64,000 nucleotides of DNA, from positions 1 to 64,000 of IMG/VR virus record IMGVR_UViG_3300009103_001698; one strand, given 5' to 3'. Positions 16,769-23,892 of the stretch are shown here, piece by piece (positions within the stretch are counted from its first letter, which is position 1; the number at the start of each line of letters is the position of its first letter). Below the pieces are notes generated by a model that searched no databases, was not told the origin of the DNA, and saw only the letters and a list, made by a program, of their open reading frames with translations. This DNA is from a virus. A program made the position numbers and the translations under genes.

Positions 16769-17485
16769 ATGGCACGTTACACACCAGGAGCATCAGAAGC
16801 AGAACCTGATTTGAGTGAACTGTGGTGGCCACCTGAAACACCGCATGCTTACGACGAAGAGTTCGACTCCACAACGCTTGACCCGGCGTGGACATGGGGT
16901 GAGTGGGGCGCATTTTCAACGGTTGCCGGAACGCCCGATGTATACGGAGCAAACCCGACAGACCAGACTTACAGTCTAGCTCAAAGGCCGAGTTGGTTGC
17001 GGGTTCAGCCTGTGCCGGGTTCTGGTGGGAGCCTGTCGAGATCGATCACCTGTCCAACCAACTTCCTGGTTTGGGCACGGTGCTCATTTCAGCTTGATAC
17101 GAACATTGCTGCCAATGAGATTGCGGTCGGCATACTGATTGGCGATGGAGTCGATAGCGTAGTTCTTTACCTCAACGAGAACGACTCAGGACAGACGCAA
17201 GCGCAGTTTGGACCATCAGCCACAGAAACCACGGACGTCGATGCAAAAGGTCAGGCCCTGGAGTATGTGGTGCTTCATAAGGTGGGCTCAACGATTCACG
17301 GCTGGGTTGGGACTGAAAGCAACTGGATTTACATGGGCAGCGCCGCAGCAAGTTGGACACCCAACACGGTCATGGTTCATTGGTGGAGTGGTGGCACAGC
17401 TAATAACATCGCAGCAGGGGATGCGCCTTGGATTGTTGGCTGCGACTTCATCCGCTTCATCGAAACAGACAAGTTCCCATTCTAA
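16769..17485 (+). CDS. concanavalin-like virion protein, tandem copy 2
   Basis: This 238-residue, more diverged member of the tandem family starts MARYTPGASEAEPDLSELWW and shares PHAYDEEFDSTTLDPAWTW, SWLRVQPVPG, WVGTESNWIYMG and a final GCDFIRFIETDKFPF. The AAGGACAACAAACAA leader is the same as before copy 3 and the small gene at 18262, showing that leader and gene were duplicated together. Probable beta-sandwich surface protein; ligand unknown. Confidence 0.6.
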   Translation: MARYTPGASEAEPDLSELWWPPETPHAYDEEFDSTTLDPAWTWGEWGAFSTVAGTPDVYGANPTDQTYSLAQRPSWLRVQPVPGSGGSLSRSITCPTNFLVWARCSFQLDTNIAANEIAVGILIGDGVDSVVLYLNENDSGQTQAQFGPSATETTDVDAKGQALEYVVLHKVGSTIHGWVGTESNWIYMGSAAASWTPNTVMVHWWSGGTANNIAAGDAPWIVGCDFIRFIETDKFPF

Positions 17486-17498
17486 GGACAACAAACAA

Positions 17499-18245
17499 AT
17501 GGCAAGATATAAACCAGGATCATCAGCAGCAGAAACAGTAAGAAGAAACTTGTGGGATCCACCTGCAACACCGCATGCATACGACGATGAGTTTGAGAGT
17601 ACAACGCTTGATTCATCATGGTCTTATTACATCAACGACGTGCTTCACGGGTCTCCCCCGTCATCAACAGCAATTGACATTTATGGCGCTGTGGCTGAGA
17701 CAGAGGCGCGAATGCATACCCATGAGACCCACACACCTAGTTGGCTGCGTGTGCAATGCTCGACGGATAACAATGACTACCACTTCTTGCAGAAGACCAT
17801 TGATAGAGCGACGTGTGGTGATGACTTTTTAGTATTGGTCCGGTTTCGGTTTACGCAAGACCTATCGATGTCTTCCTATGAGTCGTTGGTAATGTTACAG
17901 CTAAACAATGCGGATGACTCTGACACCTCCTATGTGAGAGCGGGCAACAGTATATCGAGCGGGTGGAGGGTACACTGTTCTGCACCTCAAGGCAGTAACT
18001 CGATGACAACGGCGCAGACAAACGAGGGTGCTGCTATCCAGTATATTGGATTGCATTGCGTTGGTGACAGCGTTTTTCACTGGGCCGGGACAAGCTCGAA
18101 TTTTATTTTGCTTGGCGAGGAGGCTTATGGTGCCGCGTTTGACCCAACCAAGTTGATACTGAAGTTTAGACGCTATGCTGGAGATACTCAGATTCTGAGC
18201 GTCGATTTCGTTAGGGTAATCCCCGGGGCAACCTTTCCATTCTAA
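17499..18245 (+). CDS. concanavalin-like virion protein, tandem copy 3
   Basis: This 248-residue protein is a close paralogue of copy 1: MARYKPGSSAAETVRRNLW, the segment covering LHGSPPSSTAIDIYGAVAE and the THETHTPSWLRVQCSTDNN segment are nearly unchanged, while mid-protein loops differ. I start at ATG 17499, which has the family N-terminus and leader; a much longer in-frame reading runs back into copy 2 and is not credible. Its DNA similarity to copy 1 suggests recent duplication or gene conversion. Confidence 0.62.
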   Translation: MARYKPGSSAAETVRRNLWDPPATPHAYDDEFESTTLDSSWSYYINDVLHGSPPSSTAIDIYGAVAETEARMHTHETHTPSWLRVQCSTDNNDYHFLQKTIDRATCGDDFLVLVRFRFTQDLSMSSYESLVMLQLNNADDSDTSYVRAGNSISSGWRVHCSAPQGSNSMTTAQTNEGAAIQYIGLHCVGDSVFHWAGTSSNFILLGEEAYGAAFDPTKLILKFRRYAGDTQILSVDFVRVIPGATFPF

Positions 18246-18261
18246 TAAGGACAACAAACAA

Positions 18262-18354
18262 ATGAACTCTAAAAACCCTAAAAATACTCTATTTATCGCA
18301 TCACTCTATCTTGGTTTTCTTGCGTTGGTTATCTACGCTTCTTACGTTATTTGA
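18262..18354 (+). CDS. 30-residue single-span membrane peptide
   Basis: A short reading frame uses the same AAGGACAACAAACAA leader as the preceding genes. It encodes MNSKNPKNTLFIASLYLG, then a hydrophobic run to the TGA: one predicted transmembrane helix of about 20 residues with a basic N-terminus. Small phage membrane peptides of this kind can be holin-like or regulatory, but nothing here is specific. Confidence 0.45.
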   Translation: MNSKNPKNTLFIASLYLGFLALVIYASYVI

Positions 18355-18373
18355 ATAAACCGCTTATAGTGCC

Positions 18374-18382
18374 ATAGTTACT
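18374..18382 (+). promoter_or_regulatory. promoter-like element ATAGTTACT
   Basis: ATAGTTACT ends 2 nt before the ATG at 18385, with no ribosome site between; identical to the element before the HNH gene. Confidence 0.4.
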
Positions 18383-18384
18383 AT

Positions 18385-18579
18385 ATGGACGAGGAACTTC
18401 CTCCTGTTAGCGGCTCAATACTTGTTGAAAACTGTTTCTATTGTCTAAACACTCGCAAAAAAAGAGTTGTTTATTACCCTGCGATGCCTTACTACTGGGT
18501 TGCCTGCCCCTACTGCGTCAGAACTCCCAACACAGCCGAAGATAAAATTAGAAGATCCAGAAAAATAAAAAAAGGTTAA
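18385..18579 (+). CDS. small zinc-ribbon-like protein
   Basis: This 64-residue protein has two Cys pairs, CFYC (residues 17-20) and CPYC (about 49-52), separated by about 28 residues, followed by a basic tail (RRSRKIKKG). The pattern suggests a zinc ribbon or treble-clef-like fold that could bind nucleic acid or protein. There is no Shine-Dalgarno sequence before the ATG, only the promoter-like element. Confidence 0.55.
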   Translation: MDEELPPVSGSILVENCFYCLNTRKKRVVYYPAMPYYWVACPYCVRTPNTAEDKIRRSRKIKKG

Positions 18580-18599
18580 CAACTTTCTGGTTGTATGCT

Positions 18600-18608
18600 A
18601 TAGTTATT
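18600..18608 (+). promoter_or_regulatory. promoter-like element ATAGTTATT
   Basis: ATAGTTATT ends 2 nt before the ATG at 18611, the same geometry as at 18374. Confidence 0.4.
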
Positions 18609-18610
18609 GT

Positions 18611-18853
18611 ATGGCATTTAGTGGTTCTAACATTAGAAAGCAAAAAGATGTTTTTCAGATGCTCCAAAGGCTCCTGGAAAAATCAGAAATCTTAGAAGAT
18701 CACATGGCTATCAGAAGGGCAGAAGGAGCAACGCCAAAAGTTGATCTGGAAACAGCCAGATACTTGATTAGAGAGACCGATCTACAAAACTTAAGAGCGT
18801 GTGTTGCTACATTACGTTGGGTCGTTGGTGAACTTGACGATCTAAACTTCTGA
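18611..18853 (+). CDS. small helical phage protein
   Basis: This 80-residue protein is predicted almost entirely alpha-helical (DVFQMLQRLLEKSEILEDHM and a second helix TARYLIRETDLQNLRACVAT). No motif is recognised. The ATG has the AGTTATTGT element directly before it and no Shine-Dalgarno site. Confidence 0.5.
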   Translation: MAFSGSNIRKQKDVFQMLQRLLEKSEILEDHMAIRRAEGATPKVDLETARYLIRETDLQNLRACVATLRWVVGELDDLNF

Positions 18854-18855
18854 TA

Positions 18856-18864
18856 CTATTTATT
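18856..18864 (+). promoter_or_regulatory. late-promoter-like element CTATTTATT
   Basis: Lies 2 nt before the GTG at 18867 and just after the stop of the previous gene. Confidence 0.4.
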
Positions 18865-18866
18865 TT

Positions 18867-19205
18867 GTGAGCGAAAAGAAAACATCCGACAATAAAACTA
18901 TTATCGTAGTTGCAGTAATAACCTCGCTAGCGGGTCTAGGGACGGCTGTGGTCAATCGTATCAGCCCAAACGAGCCAGCAGCCAAAGTAAGCTATGAAGT
19001 CGTCAAAGACGCTGTTGGCACCGTTGCTGACGACATTGATAAGTTGGAAACTCGCTTGAGAGAGGCGGAAAAAGCGCTGGCAGTTCTAAAACACTCTCGT
19101 GGAAACAGAAGACCACGATCAAGAATGAGAAAGAAAAGAGAATCACTCAAAAAACGGGTCAGAATGCCAGATTATAGCACCGTACAGAGAGGAAAAAGAA
19201 GATGA
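18867..19205 (+). CDS. N-terminally anchored coiled-coil protein, possible inner-membrane spanin
   Basis: This 112-residue protein starts at GTG. It has one transmembrane helix (TIIVVAVITSLAGLGTAVV, residues 10-28), a coiled coil (ADDIDKLETRLREAEKALAVL), and a strongly basic C-terminus. It overlaps the following lipoprotein gene by 4 bases (ATGA). A membrane-anchored coiled coil next to a lipoprotein is the layout of two-component spanins (Rz/Rz1 type), which fuse inner and outer membranes at lysis. The partner here is longer and more Cys-rich than a usual Rz1, so the role stays tentative. Confidence 0.5.
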   Translation: MSEKKTSDNKTIIVVAVITSLAGLGTAVVNRISPNEPAAKVSYEVVKDAVGTVADDIDKLETRLREAEKALAVLKHSRGNRRPRSRMRKKRESLKKRVRMPDYSTVQRGKRR

Positions 19206-19597
19206 AGAAAATTATTATGTTAATGGCACTTGTTTTAGCAAGTTGTACCTACGATTATAAAATTCCAATAGACACAGACGCGATCAAATACGTTGTAGAA
19301 CACCCAATCGCACCATCAGAGCCAGATACGGTAGAGAAAAGTGAGAAGATCGTCGAGATCACAGGGGAAGCAGAAATCTATACTCCTCAATCTATCAATT
19401 GTCCAGCATTGGCTGGCTTTATTTCCAGCAACATTCTTTTATCAACCTATTGTAACGTCGCACAGAAAGAAAATTATAAATGTTGTAGAGTTCCATACGA
19501 CGATGATAACTTAGCCTGTAAGGTTTTCTTTTGTCACACAAATATAACGAAAGATTACACTGTTGCTTGTATGGGCTACAGTGATGAATGTGAATAA
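19202..19597 (+). CDS. cysteine-rich lipoprotein 1
   Basis: This 131-residue protein has a canonical lipoprotein signal (MKKIIMLMALVLASC, residues 1-15). After a Glu/Pro-rich spacer comes a Cys-rich domain: CPALAGF, STYC, YKCCRVPY, ACKVFFC, VACMGYSDECE. The same cysteine layout recurs in the next gene, so they are paralogues. It is probably anchored in the outer membrane with disulfides in the periplasm. Possible roles are outer-membrane spanin or superinfection exclusion; neither is demonstrated. Confidence 0.6.
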   Translation: MKKIIMLMALVLASCTYDYKIPIDTDAIKYVVEHPIAPSEPDTVEKSEKIVEITGEAEIYTPQSINCPALAGFISSNILLSTYCNVAQKENYKCCRVPYDDDNLACKVFFCHTNITKDYTVACMGYSDECE

Positions 19598-19602
19598 CGC
19601 TA

Positions 19603-19611
19603 CTAGTTATT
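19603..19611 (+). promoter_or_regulatory. promoter-like element CTAGTTATT
   Basis: CTAGTTATT ends 2 nt before the ATG at 19614; same geometry as at 18374 and 18600. Confidence 0.4.
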
Positions 19612-19613
19612 AT

Positions 19614-19943
19614 ATGCGTTATGAATTTTTATTGATAATAATTCTACTTTTCGCCGCTTGCACGGTCAATTTAGAGGTTGATGAACTTCCAAAAGTAGAA
19701 GTAGAACATAAACTTACATTACCAGAGTCAGCTGACGGTACAATTCCACATCAGTGTGATAATTTGGCGAACATAGAGATGAGCAAGTTCTTTGAAGCAG
19801 GACTTTGTGACGAATATCAAAGAGAAAACTATACTTGCTGCGAATTTAAGTATAATGCGACATGTACTGTGTCTTTTTGTACAATGATAAAACCTTCATA
19901 CGAAAAATACTGTACAATGATCAGTGATGAATGTCAGTTTTAG
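19614..19943 (+). CDS. cysteine-rich lipoprotein 2
   Basis: This 109-residue lipoprotein begins MRYEFLLIIILLFAAC (lipobox LFAAC). It is paralogous to the previous gene: HQCDNLANIEMSKFFEAGLC, YTCCEFKY, CTVSFCTM and a final YCTMISDECQF keep the cysteine spacing. I start at ATG 19614 because a longer reading from 19563 would lie in the previous gene and would bury the signal peptide. The promoter-like element directly upstream suggests independent transcription. Role unknown; probably periplasmic-facing outer-membrane lipoprotein. Confidence 0.6.
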   Translation: MRYEFLLIIILLFAACTVNLEVDELPKVEVEHKLTLPESADGTIPHQCDNLANIEMSKFFEAGLCDEYQRENYTCCEFKYNATCTVSFCTMIKPSYEKYCTMISDECQF

Positions 19944-19969
19944 GAGAGACACATAACGCTAATAGAACG

Positions 19970-20206
19970 ATGGCTAGAAAAACAGAAAAAGAGCAAATAA
20001 AAGAACTTAAACGACGACTGAAAAGCATAAACAAAGAGTGTGATGCGCTTAAAGATGAGAATGAATCTCTCTGGTTCCTTTTAGACGAGATGAAAGAATC
20101 AAGGATAGAGAACTTTACAGATGAGATAATGGAATTGTTGGAAGATACTCACGAAAAAATGGTAAAAATGAGAAAATCGATGGTTAGTAAAGCTTCAGAA
20201 GCGTAA
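19970..20206 (+). CDS. small coiled-coil protein
   Basis: This 78-residue protein is charged, predicted coiled coil throughout (MARKTEKEQIKELKRRL to DEIMELLEDTHEKMVKM). An ATG at 19931 in the same frame would add 13 residues and overlap the previous gene; I prefer 19970 because the helical region starts there, but the choice is open. No family recognised. Confidence 0.45.
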   Translation: MARKTEKEQIKELKRRLKSINKECDALKDENESLWFLLDEMKESRIENFTDEIMELLEDTHEKMVKMRKSMVSKASEA

Positions 20207-20209
20207 ACA

Positions 20210-20656
20210 ATGCAAGAACTCCTAGAAAAAATGAAAAAAGACGGTGACGAACCCGAAAGAAGGAAGTTCGGAGCCTGTGTTGTCATTCTCAGAGGCAATC
20301 AGTTCCTCGCATTAGAAAGATCTTCAGAGTCAGAGTTCGCACCGGACAAATGGGGCTTTCCAGGAGGTGGTTCAGACCCGGGAGAGACCCCAGAAGAGAC
20401 AGCAGCAAGAGAAACTTACGAAGAAACCGGTCTTATTGTCAACGAACTTGTGTTTTTGACAATGAAAGTGGGAAATAAAGGCAAATTTGTCTATTTTTTC
20501 GCTTGTGACGACTTCAGTGGTAAGGTTGATATGAAAAAAGTGAAAGAAGAGCACAAAGATTATGCTTGGATCGAACCTCACGAGATGAATAAGTATTCTT
20601 TTGCTGATAAAGTGGAAGGTTTTATCGATCGCTTAGTAACAGGAACAGTTTTGTGA
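20210..20656 (+). CDS. Nudix hydrolase (MutT-like)
   Basis: This 148-residue Nudix protein has a full Nudix box: GGSDPGETPEETAARETYEETGL fits G-x5-E-x7-RE-x2-EE-x-G, the Mg-binding signature. The flanking strands FGACVVILRG and FLALERSSES are typical of the fold. Such enzymes cleave nucleoside diphosphates linked to another group; targets could be oxidised dNTPs, NAD-type compounds or nucleotide sugars, and the box alone does not decide. A sugar cluster downstream makes a nucleotide-sugar substrate possible but unproven. Confidence 0.88.
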   Translation: MQELLEKMKKDGDEPERRKFGACVVILRGNQFLALERSSESEFAPDKWGFPGGGSDPGETPEETAARETYEETGLIVNELVFLTMKVGNKGKFVYFFACDDFSGKVDMKKVKEEHKDYAWIEPHEMNKYSFADKVEGFIDRLVTGTVL

Positions 20657-20684
20657 AGAAAAATACAGGAGAGCCCATGATTCT

Positions 20685-20927
20685 ATGAAGAAAATCACAT
20701 TTATTTTAATATTGCTCCTTTTTGTGCCAGTGGCAGGAGCAAAAAGCAAGAAAAAAGCAAGATTTTATGACTTTAGCGACCAACTTATCGACGGAAAGCT
20801 ACGAAAACCATCAACACTCTATATGGAATCCAGAACAAGAGCCAAATTCTCTAGATTGCTCAGTCTCAAGAAGAGTTTCCGACAAGAGCTAATGTCGTCA
20901 GGCAAAGATCCAGCCCTAAATAGGTAA
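20685..20927 (+). CDS. small exported basic protein
   Basis: This 80-residue protein has a Sec signal peptide (MKKITFILILLLFVPVAGA, cleavage after AGA) and a short basic mature part (KSKKKARFYDFSDQLIDG and SRLLSLKKSFRQELM). The mature chain of about 60 residues has no cysteines. Probably periplasmic; function not recognised. Confidence 0.5.
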   Translation: MKKITFILILLLFVPVAGAKSKKKARFYDFSDQLIDGKLRKPSTLYMESRTRAKFSRLLSLKKSFRQELMSSGKDPALNR

Positions 20928-20944
20928 ATTCCTTTTTTTAGTGC

Positions 20945-20953
20945 CTATTTATA
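20945..20953 (+). promoter_or_regulatory. late-promoter-like element CTATTTATA
   Basis: Ends 5 nt before the ATG at 20959. Confidence 0.45.
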
Positions 20954-20958
20954 ACACT

Positions 20959-21204
20959 ATGGCTAAAAAAGTAAAAATCCTCATAAAAGAACTCAATACT
21001 TCTGGAATTGACGTCAATATCTCCGGTATGAACATGCGGAGACACCGATTAGGTTCCAGATCCAAGAAAAAAGACCAAATTGATCGATTAGAAGATGATC
21101 TAGACAAAACATTGACCACATTAGAGCGTTTAGAAGAGTACGTGCGACATTTGCACCGTATGATGACCCAAATGATTAAAAAGAACCGTAAAGGGGACAA
21201 ATAG
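20959..21204 (+). CDS. small basic coiled-coil protein
   Basis: This 81-residue protein has a short N-terminal strand region (KVKILIKELNTSGIDVNIS) and a C-terminal coiled coil (DQIDRLEDDLDKTLTTLERLE), ending in basic residues. I start at ATG 20959; an upstream GTG (20941) lies in the promoter-like element. The next gene starts 2 bases later, so they are probably co-translated. No family recognised. Confidence 0.5.
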   Translation: MAKKVKILIKELNTSGIDVNISGMNMRRHRLGSRSKKKDQIDRLEDDLDKTLTTLERLEEYVRHLHRMMTQMIKKNRKGDK

Positions 21205-21206
21205 CC

Positions 21207-21947
21207 ATGATTAAGTTGAAAATCAAGGATCACGCTGGTGGATGCGGTGATCATAGCGAAGAATTAGACTTTGAACCCCAAAAAGTGCTCCAAGAGGACA
21301 TTTGGGACGGTGAAGCCCTTAGATTCGAGGTAAAAGAGGCATTATTGGCTATTGTAGAGGAATTTAAGGAGTTTTTGGGTCTAGAAGAGATTATTGTCGA
21401 AGATATCCAGCTTACAGGCAGTTTAGCCAACTATAACTACACTAGTTACAGCGATATTGACCTACATTTGCTTATTGACTTCGATAAGGTGGATGAAAAC
21501 GATGATTTGGTCAAAGAATACTTCAAAAGCAAGAAAAACCTCTGGAATAACCGCCATAACATCCGAATTAAGGGCTTTGAGGTGGAAATTTACCCTCAAA
21601 ACGTCGATGAAATGCACCATTCTACCGGTGTTTACAGTATTTTAGAGGATAATTGGGTAAAAACACCCAAAAAGTCCCATTTTGATGTCTGTCACAGCTG
21701 TATTAACAACAAAGTAGACGATTTTAAGCGCAAAATCGACGAAATACCCGGTTCAGAGGACCCTTTAGAGACAATTTCGGCTCTAAAAGAGAAGATTTGG
21801 GGTATGAGAAAGGCTGGATTAGAGGAAAAAGGGGAGTTTTCAACCGAAAATCTGGCATTTAAGGTGCTCCGTAGGGCCGGTTATCTGGCTAAAATGGACG
21901 ATTTTAGGCGTTTAGAGTACGATAAATCCTTTTCATTATTGGATTAG
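21207..21947 (+). CDS. polymerase-beta-like nucleotidyltransferase
   Basis: This 246-residue protein carries the nucleotidyltransferase core LTGSLANYNYTSYSDIDLHLLID (about residues 70-92): the GS motif followed by D-x-D in YSDIDLHL, with the third acidic residue expected in FEVEIYPQ. Related proteins occur in many T4-like marine phages, with unknown substrates; the fold can transfer NMP to RNA, protein or small molecules. It sits between a small basic protein and a membrane zincin. Confidence 0.72.
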   Translation: MIKLKIKDHAGGCGDHSEELDFEPQKVLQEDIWDGEALRFEVKEALLAIVEEFKEFLGLEEIIVEDIQLTGSLANYNYTSYSDIDLHLLIDFDKVDENDDLVKEYFKSKKNLWNNRHNIRIKGFEVEIYPQNVDEMHHSTGVYSILEDNWVKTPKKSHFDVCHSCINNKVDDFKRKIDEIPGSEDPLETISALKEKIWGMRKAGLEEKGEFSTENLAFKVLRRAGYLAKMDDFRRLEYDKSFSLLD

Positions 21948-21959
21948 AGTGGGGAAACT

Positions 21960-22592
21960 ATGCCTGACATCGATAAAAACCTAATCGATCTTAAGAGACA
22001 CATAGCAAAAAACATCCCAGGGTTCGAGATTAAAGCAAAAAACAAGAGTAAGTTTATTAAGTTCCTGTCTTTTCTGCTGTTTTTCAACAAAGGGTTCATG
22101 ACAAACTACATAACTACGCTATATCCTAGGATATTCGTGCCGGATGATACTTGGGAGAAGAGAAACCCCTTATCTGCTGTAATGGTGTATGCTCACGAGT
22201 ATGTACACCTAAAAGATCGCCATTTAATGGGCTGGGGCTTCAATTACCTCTATCTAACCCCTCAACTTTATTCGTTATTCGCGTTATTGGCTATTTTTGC
22301 TAGCAATTGGTGGCTATTATCTTTATTATTCTTATTACCCATCCCTAGCCCCGGTAGAATGTGGTTAGAACTGCGAGGGTACACAATGACGATGGCTGTG
22401 GCTCATTGGTACGGATATACTGTCGTTCCCAACCATTATATAAAGTATTTTACAAAATCGGGCTATTATTGGATGTTTCCATCTGATAGGATTATGGAAT
22501 GGCTATTATGGCGAGAGTTTGAGAAGATCCGTGATAATAATCTAAGTCCGCTGCAACAAGAAGTAAAAGAAGTGTTATTCCCAGCGAAATAA
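21960..22592 (+). CDS. membrane zinc metallopeptidase-like protein (HEYVH)
   Basis: This 210-residue protein has the zincin motif HEYVHLKDRH (about residues 79-88), followed by two hydrophobic spans (YSLFALLAIFASNWWLLSLL). Another hydrophobic patch at about residues 37-48 (FLSFLLFFNK) precedes it. A membrane-embedded zincin of this type resembles small M48-like peptidases, but the glutamate that would complete the site is only guessable (RMWLELRGY, about residue 140). Possible target: host envelope protein. Probably co-transcribed with the nucleotidyltransferase. Confidence 0.6.
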   Translation: MPDIDKNLIDLKRHIAKNIPGFEIKAKNKSKFIKFLSFLLFFNKGFMTNYITTLYPRIFVPDDTWEKRNPLSAVMVYAHEYVHLKDRHLMGWGFNYLYLTPQLYSLFALLAIFASNWWLLSLLFLLPIPSPGRMWLELRGYTMTMAVAHWYGYTVVPNHYIKYFTKSGYYWMFPSDRIMEWLLWREFEKIRDNNLSPLQQEVKEVLFPAK

Positions 22593-22601
22593 CTATTTAT
22601 A
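22593..22601 (+). promoter_or_regulatory. late-promoter-like element CTATTTATA
   Basis: Immediately after the TAA of the previous gene (shares its last A region) and 21 nt before the ATG at 22623. Confidence 0.45.
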
Positions 22602-22622
22602 ACAGACTCCAGGGGTAAAATA

Positions 22623-23828
22623 ATGTTTATTACAGAAAGACGATTATTCAAGGACACAATTGAGATCCTAGAAGAAGATAAAGAGTGGTGGCTTAAGCGA
22701 CGACCACGAGATAAGAAAAATTTAAGAGTTTTGCTTGGAAAATCAGCCAAAGGCGGAAAATATACAAAAAAAGGAGCACCATTTACGAATGATCCTCCAA
22801 AATACAAAGGAAATAAAGGGGCGCCGGGATTGGGTATGCTTCAAGAGCGATTCAGCATTAATACTCTTAAATCGTTAAAAGTTGGCGAAAGTTTATCGAT
22901 AACCCCGAAAAAAGATATAAGTGGTATGATGAAGAAGGGCACAACTTATTTTATAACAAAGTCCAACGAAGATACATTTTCAATCAATCCCCCAGTAATG
23001 GGAAAAAAAGTTGTTTCTCTAAGTGATTTAGAATCTATAGCTAATAGTATTAACCCTAATGACTTTGTGGTAAATAAAGGAAAAAGTAAAAAAGCTACAA
23101 TGAAAACTGAAATTTCGCCAAATCAACAAGAAGATGTAGCAAAGAAACTAACTAAAAAACACATACCCGGAGTTTCTGGTAGTTTTATAAGTAAAGTAGG
23201 TGATTGGTTTAAAAATAGTGCTTTTATTAAAACTATTGGTGATGTTATAAATTGGTTTAGAAAGCTTTGGAAAAAGTATACTGGCGGGAAAGAAGAAAAA
23301 GAAGTCGAGAAACAAGAGCTTGCCGCAGGTGTTACAGTTACAGATGGTAAAGGAAAGACTAGAATTGGTAAAGTAGAGGGAAAACGAGCAGTGTTTTTAC
23401 CAAATGAGACTAGACTAGGCGGTACTAGAGCTTGGAGAAACAATAATCCTGGAAATCTTAGATTAACAACGGCATGGGAGTCTTATGGTGCTATTGGTCG
23501 AGAAAAAGCCGGCAGAGGCGGGTTTGCTATCTTTCCAGATGAGGCAACGGGGACTAGAGCGTTGGAAACATACATAAAAAGATTTGGCATCAATAAAGGC
23601 AAAACTATTGCTAAATTTATGAGAATGTATGCCCCCAAACAAGATAAAAATGATCCTGCTAGTTATGCCGCCAAAATAGCTAGAAAACTTAATGTAGATG
23701 TTGATACACCAATGAATACTCTACCGATTTCATCAGTTGCTATTTTTGCAAAAGCGATAAGAGGTGTAGAAGGTTGGCGGGCAGGTAGTATCGCTCAACC
23801 TTATGATTTTACAACGGCTGTTGCATAA
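22623..23828 (+). CDS. virion protein with C-terminal lysozyme-like region
   Basis: This 401-residue protein has a basic N-terminal part (RLFKDTIEILEEDKEWWLKRR), an RNP-type low-complexity middle, and a C-terminal domain beginning about residue 265. There RAWRNNNPGNLRL, a GAIG stretch, FAIFPDEATGTRALETYI and the KFMRMYAPKQDKNDPASYAA segment follow. The NNPGN...GFAIF...GxxAL layout is seen in phage virion muramidases and other peptidoglycan-active structural proteins. I infer a virion-associated wall-degrading protein; the catalytic residue cannot be assigned by eye. Transcribed behind its own late-type element. Confidence 0.55.
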   Translation: MFITERRLFKDTIEILEEDKEWWLKRRPRDKKNLRVLLGKSAKGGKYTKKGAPFTNDPPKYKGNKGAPGLGMLQERFSINTLKSLKVGESLSITPKKDISGMMKKGTTYFITKSNEDTFSINPPVMGKKVVSLSDLESIANSINPNDFVVNKGKSKKATMKTEISPNQQEDVAKKLTKKHIPGVSGSFISKVGDWFKNSAFIKTIGDVINWFRKLWKKYTGGKEEKEVEKQELAAGVTVTDGKGKTRIGKVEGKRAVFLPNETRLGGTRAWRNNNPGNLRLTTAWESYGAIGREKAGRGGFAIFPDEATGTRALETYIKRFGINKGKTIAKFMRMYAPKQDKNDPASYAAKIARKLNVDVDTPMNTLPISSVAIFAKAIRGVEGWRAGSIAQPYDFTTAVA

Positions 23829-23833
23829 AATCC

Positions 23834-23862
23834 TTTACAATCAAGCAGTTTTATAGTATAAT
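23834..23862 (+). promoter_or_regulatory. sigma70-type promoter for the adenylosuccinate synthetase gene
   Basis: TTTACA (23834-23839), a 17-nt spacer, then perfect TATAAT (23857-23862), about 30 nt before the ATG, with CAAGGAG as ribosome site. This marks the gene as early and independently transcribed among late-type neighbours. Confidence 0.65.
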
Positions 23863-23892
23863 AGTACTATCTTTCATACACAAGGAGTTTCT

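Noticed and set aside
16000-18245. Active glycoside hydrolase in the concanavalin-like tandem proteins
   Set aside because: The opening resembles glucanase-type folds, but no E-x-D-x-x-E type catalytic signature is visible; binding function is the safer reading.
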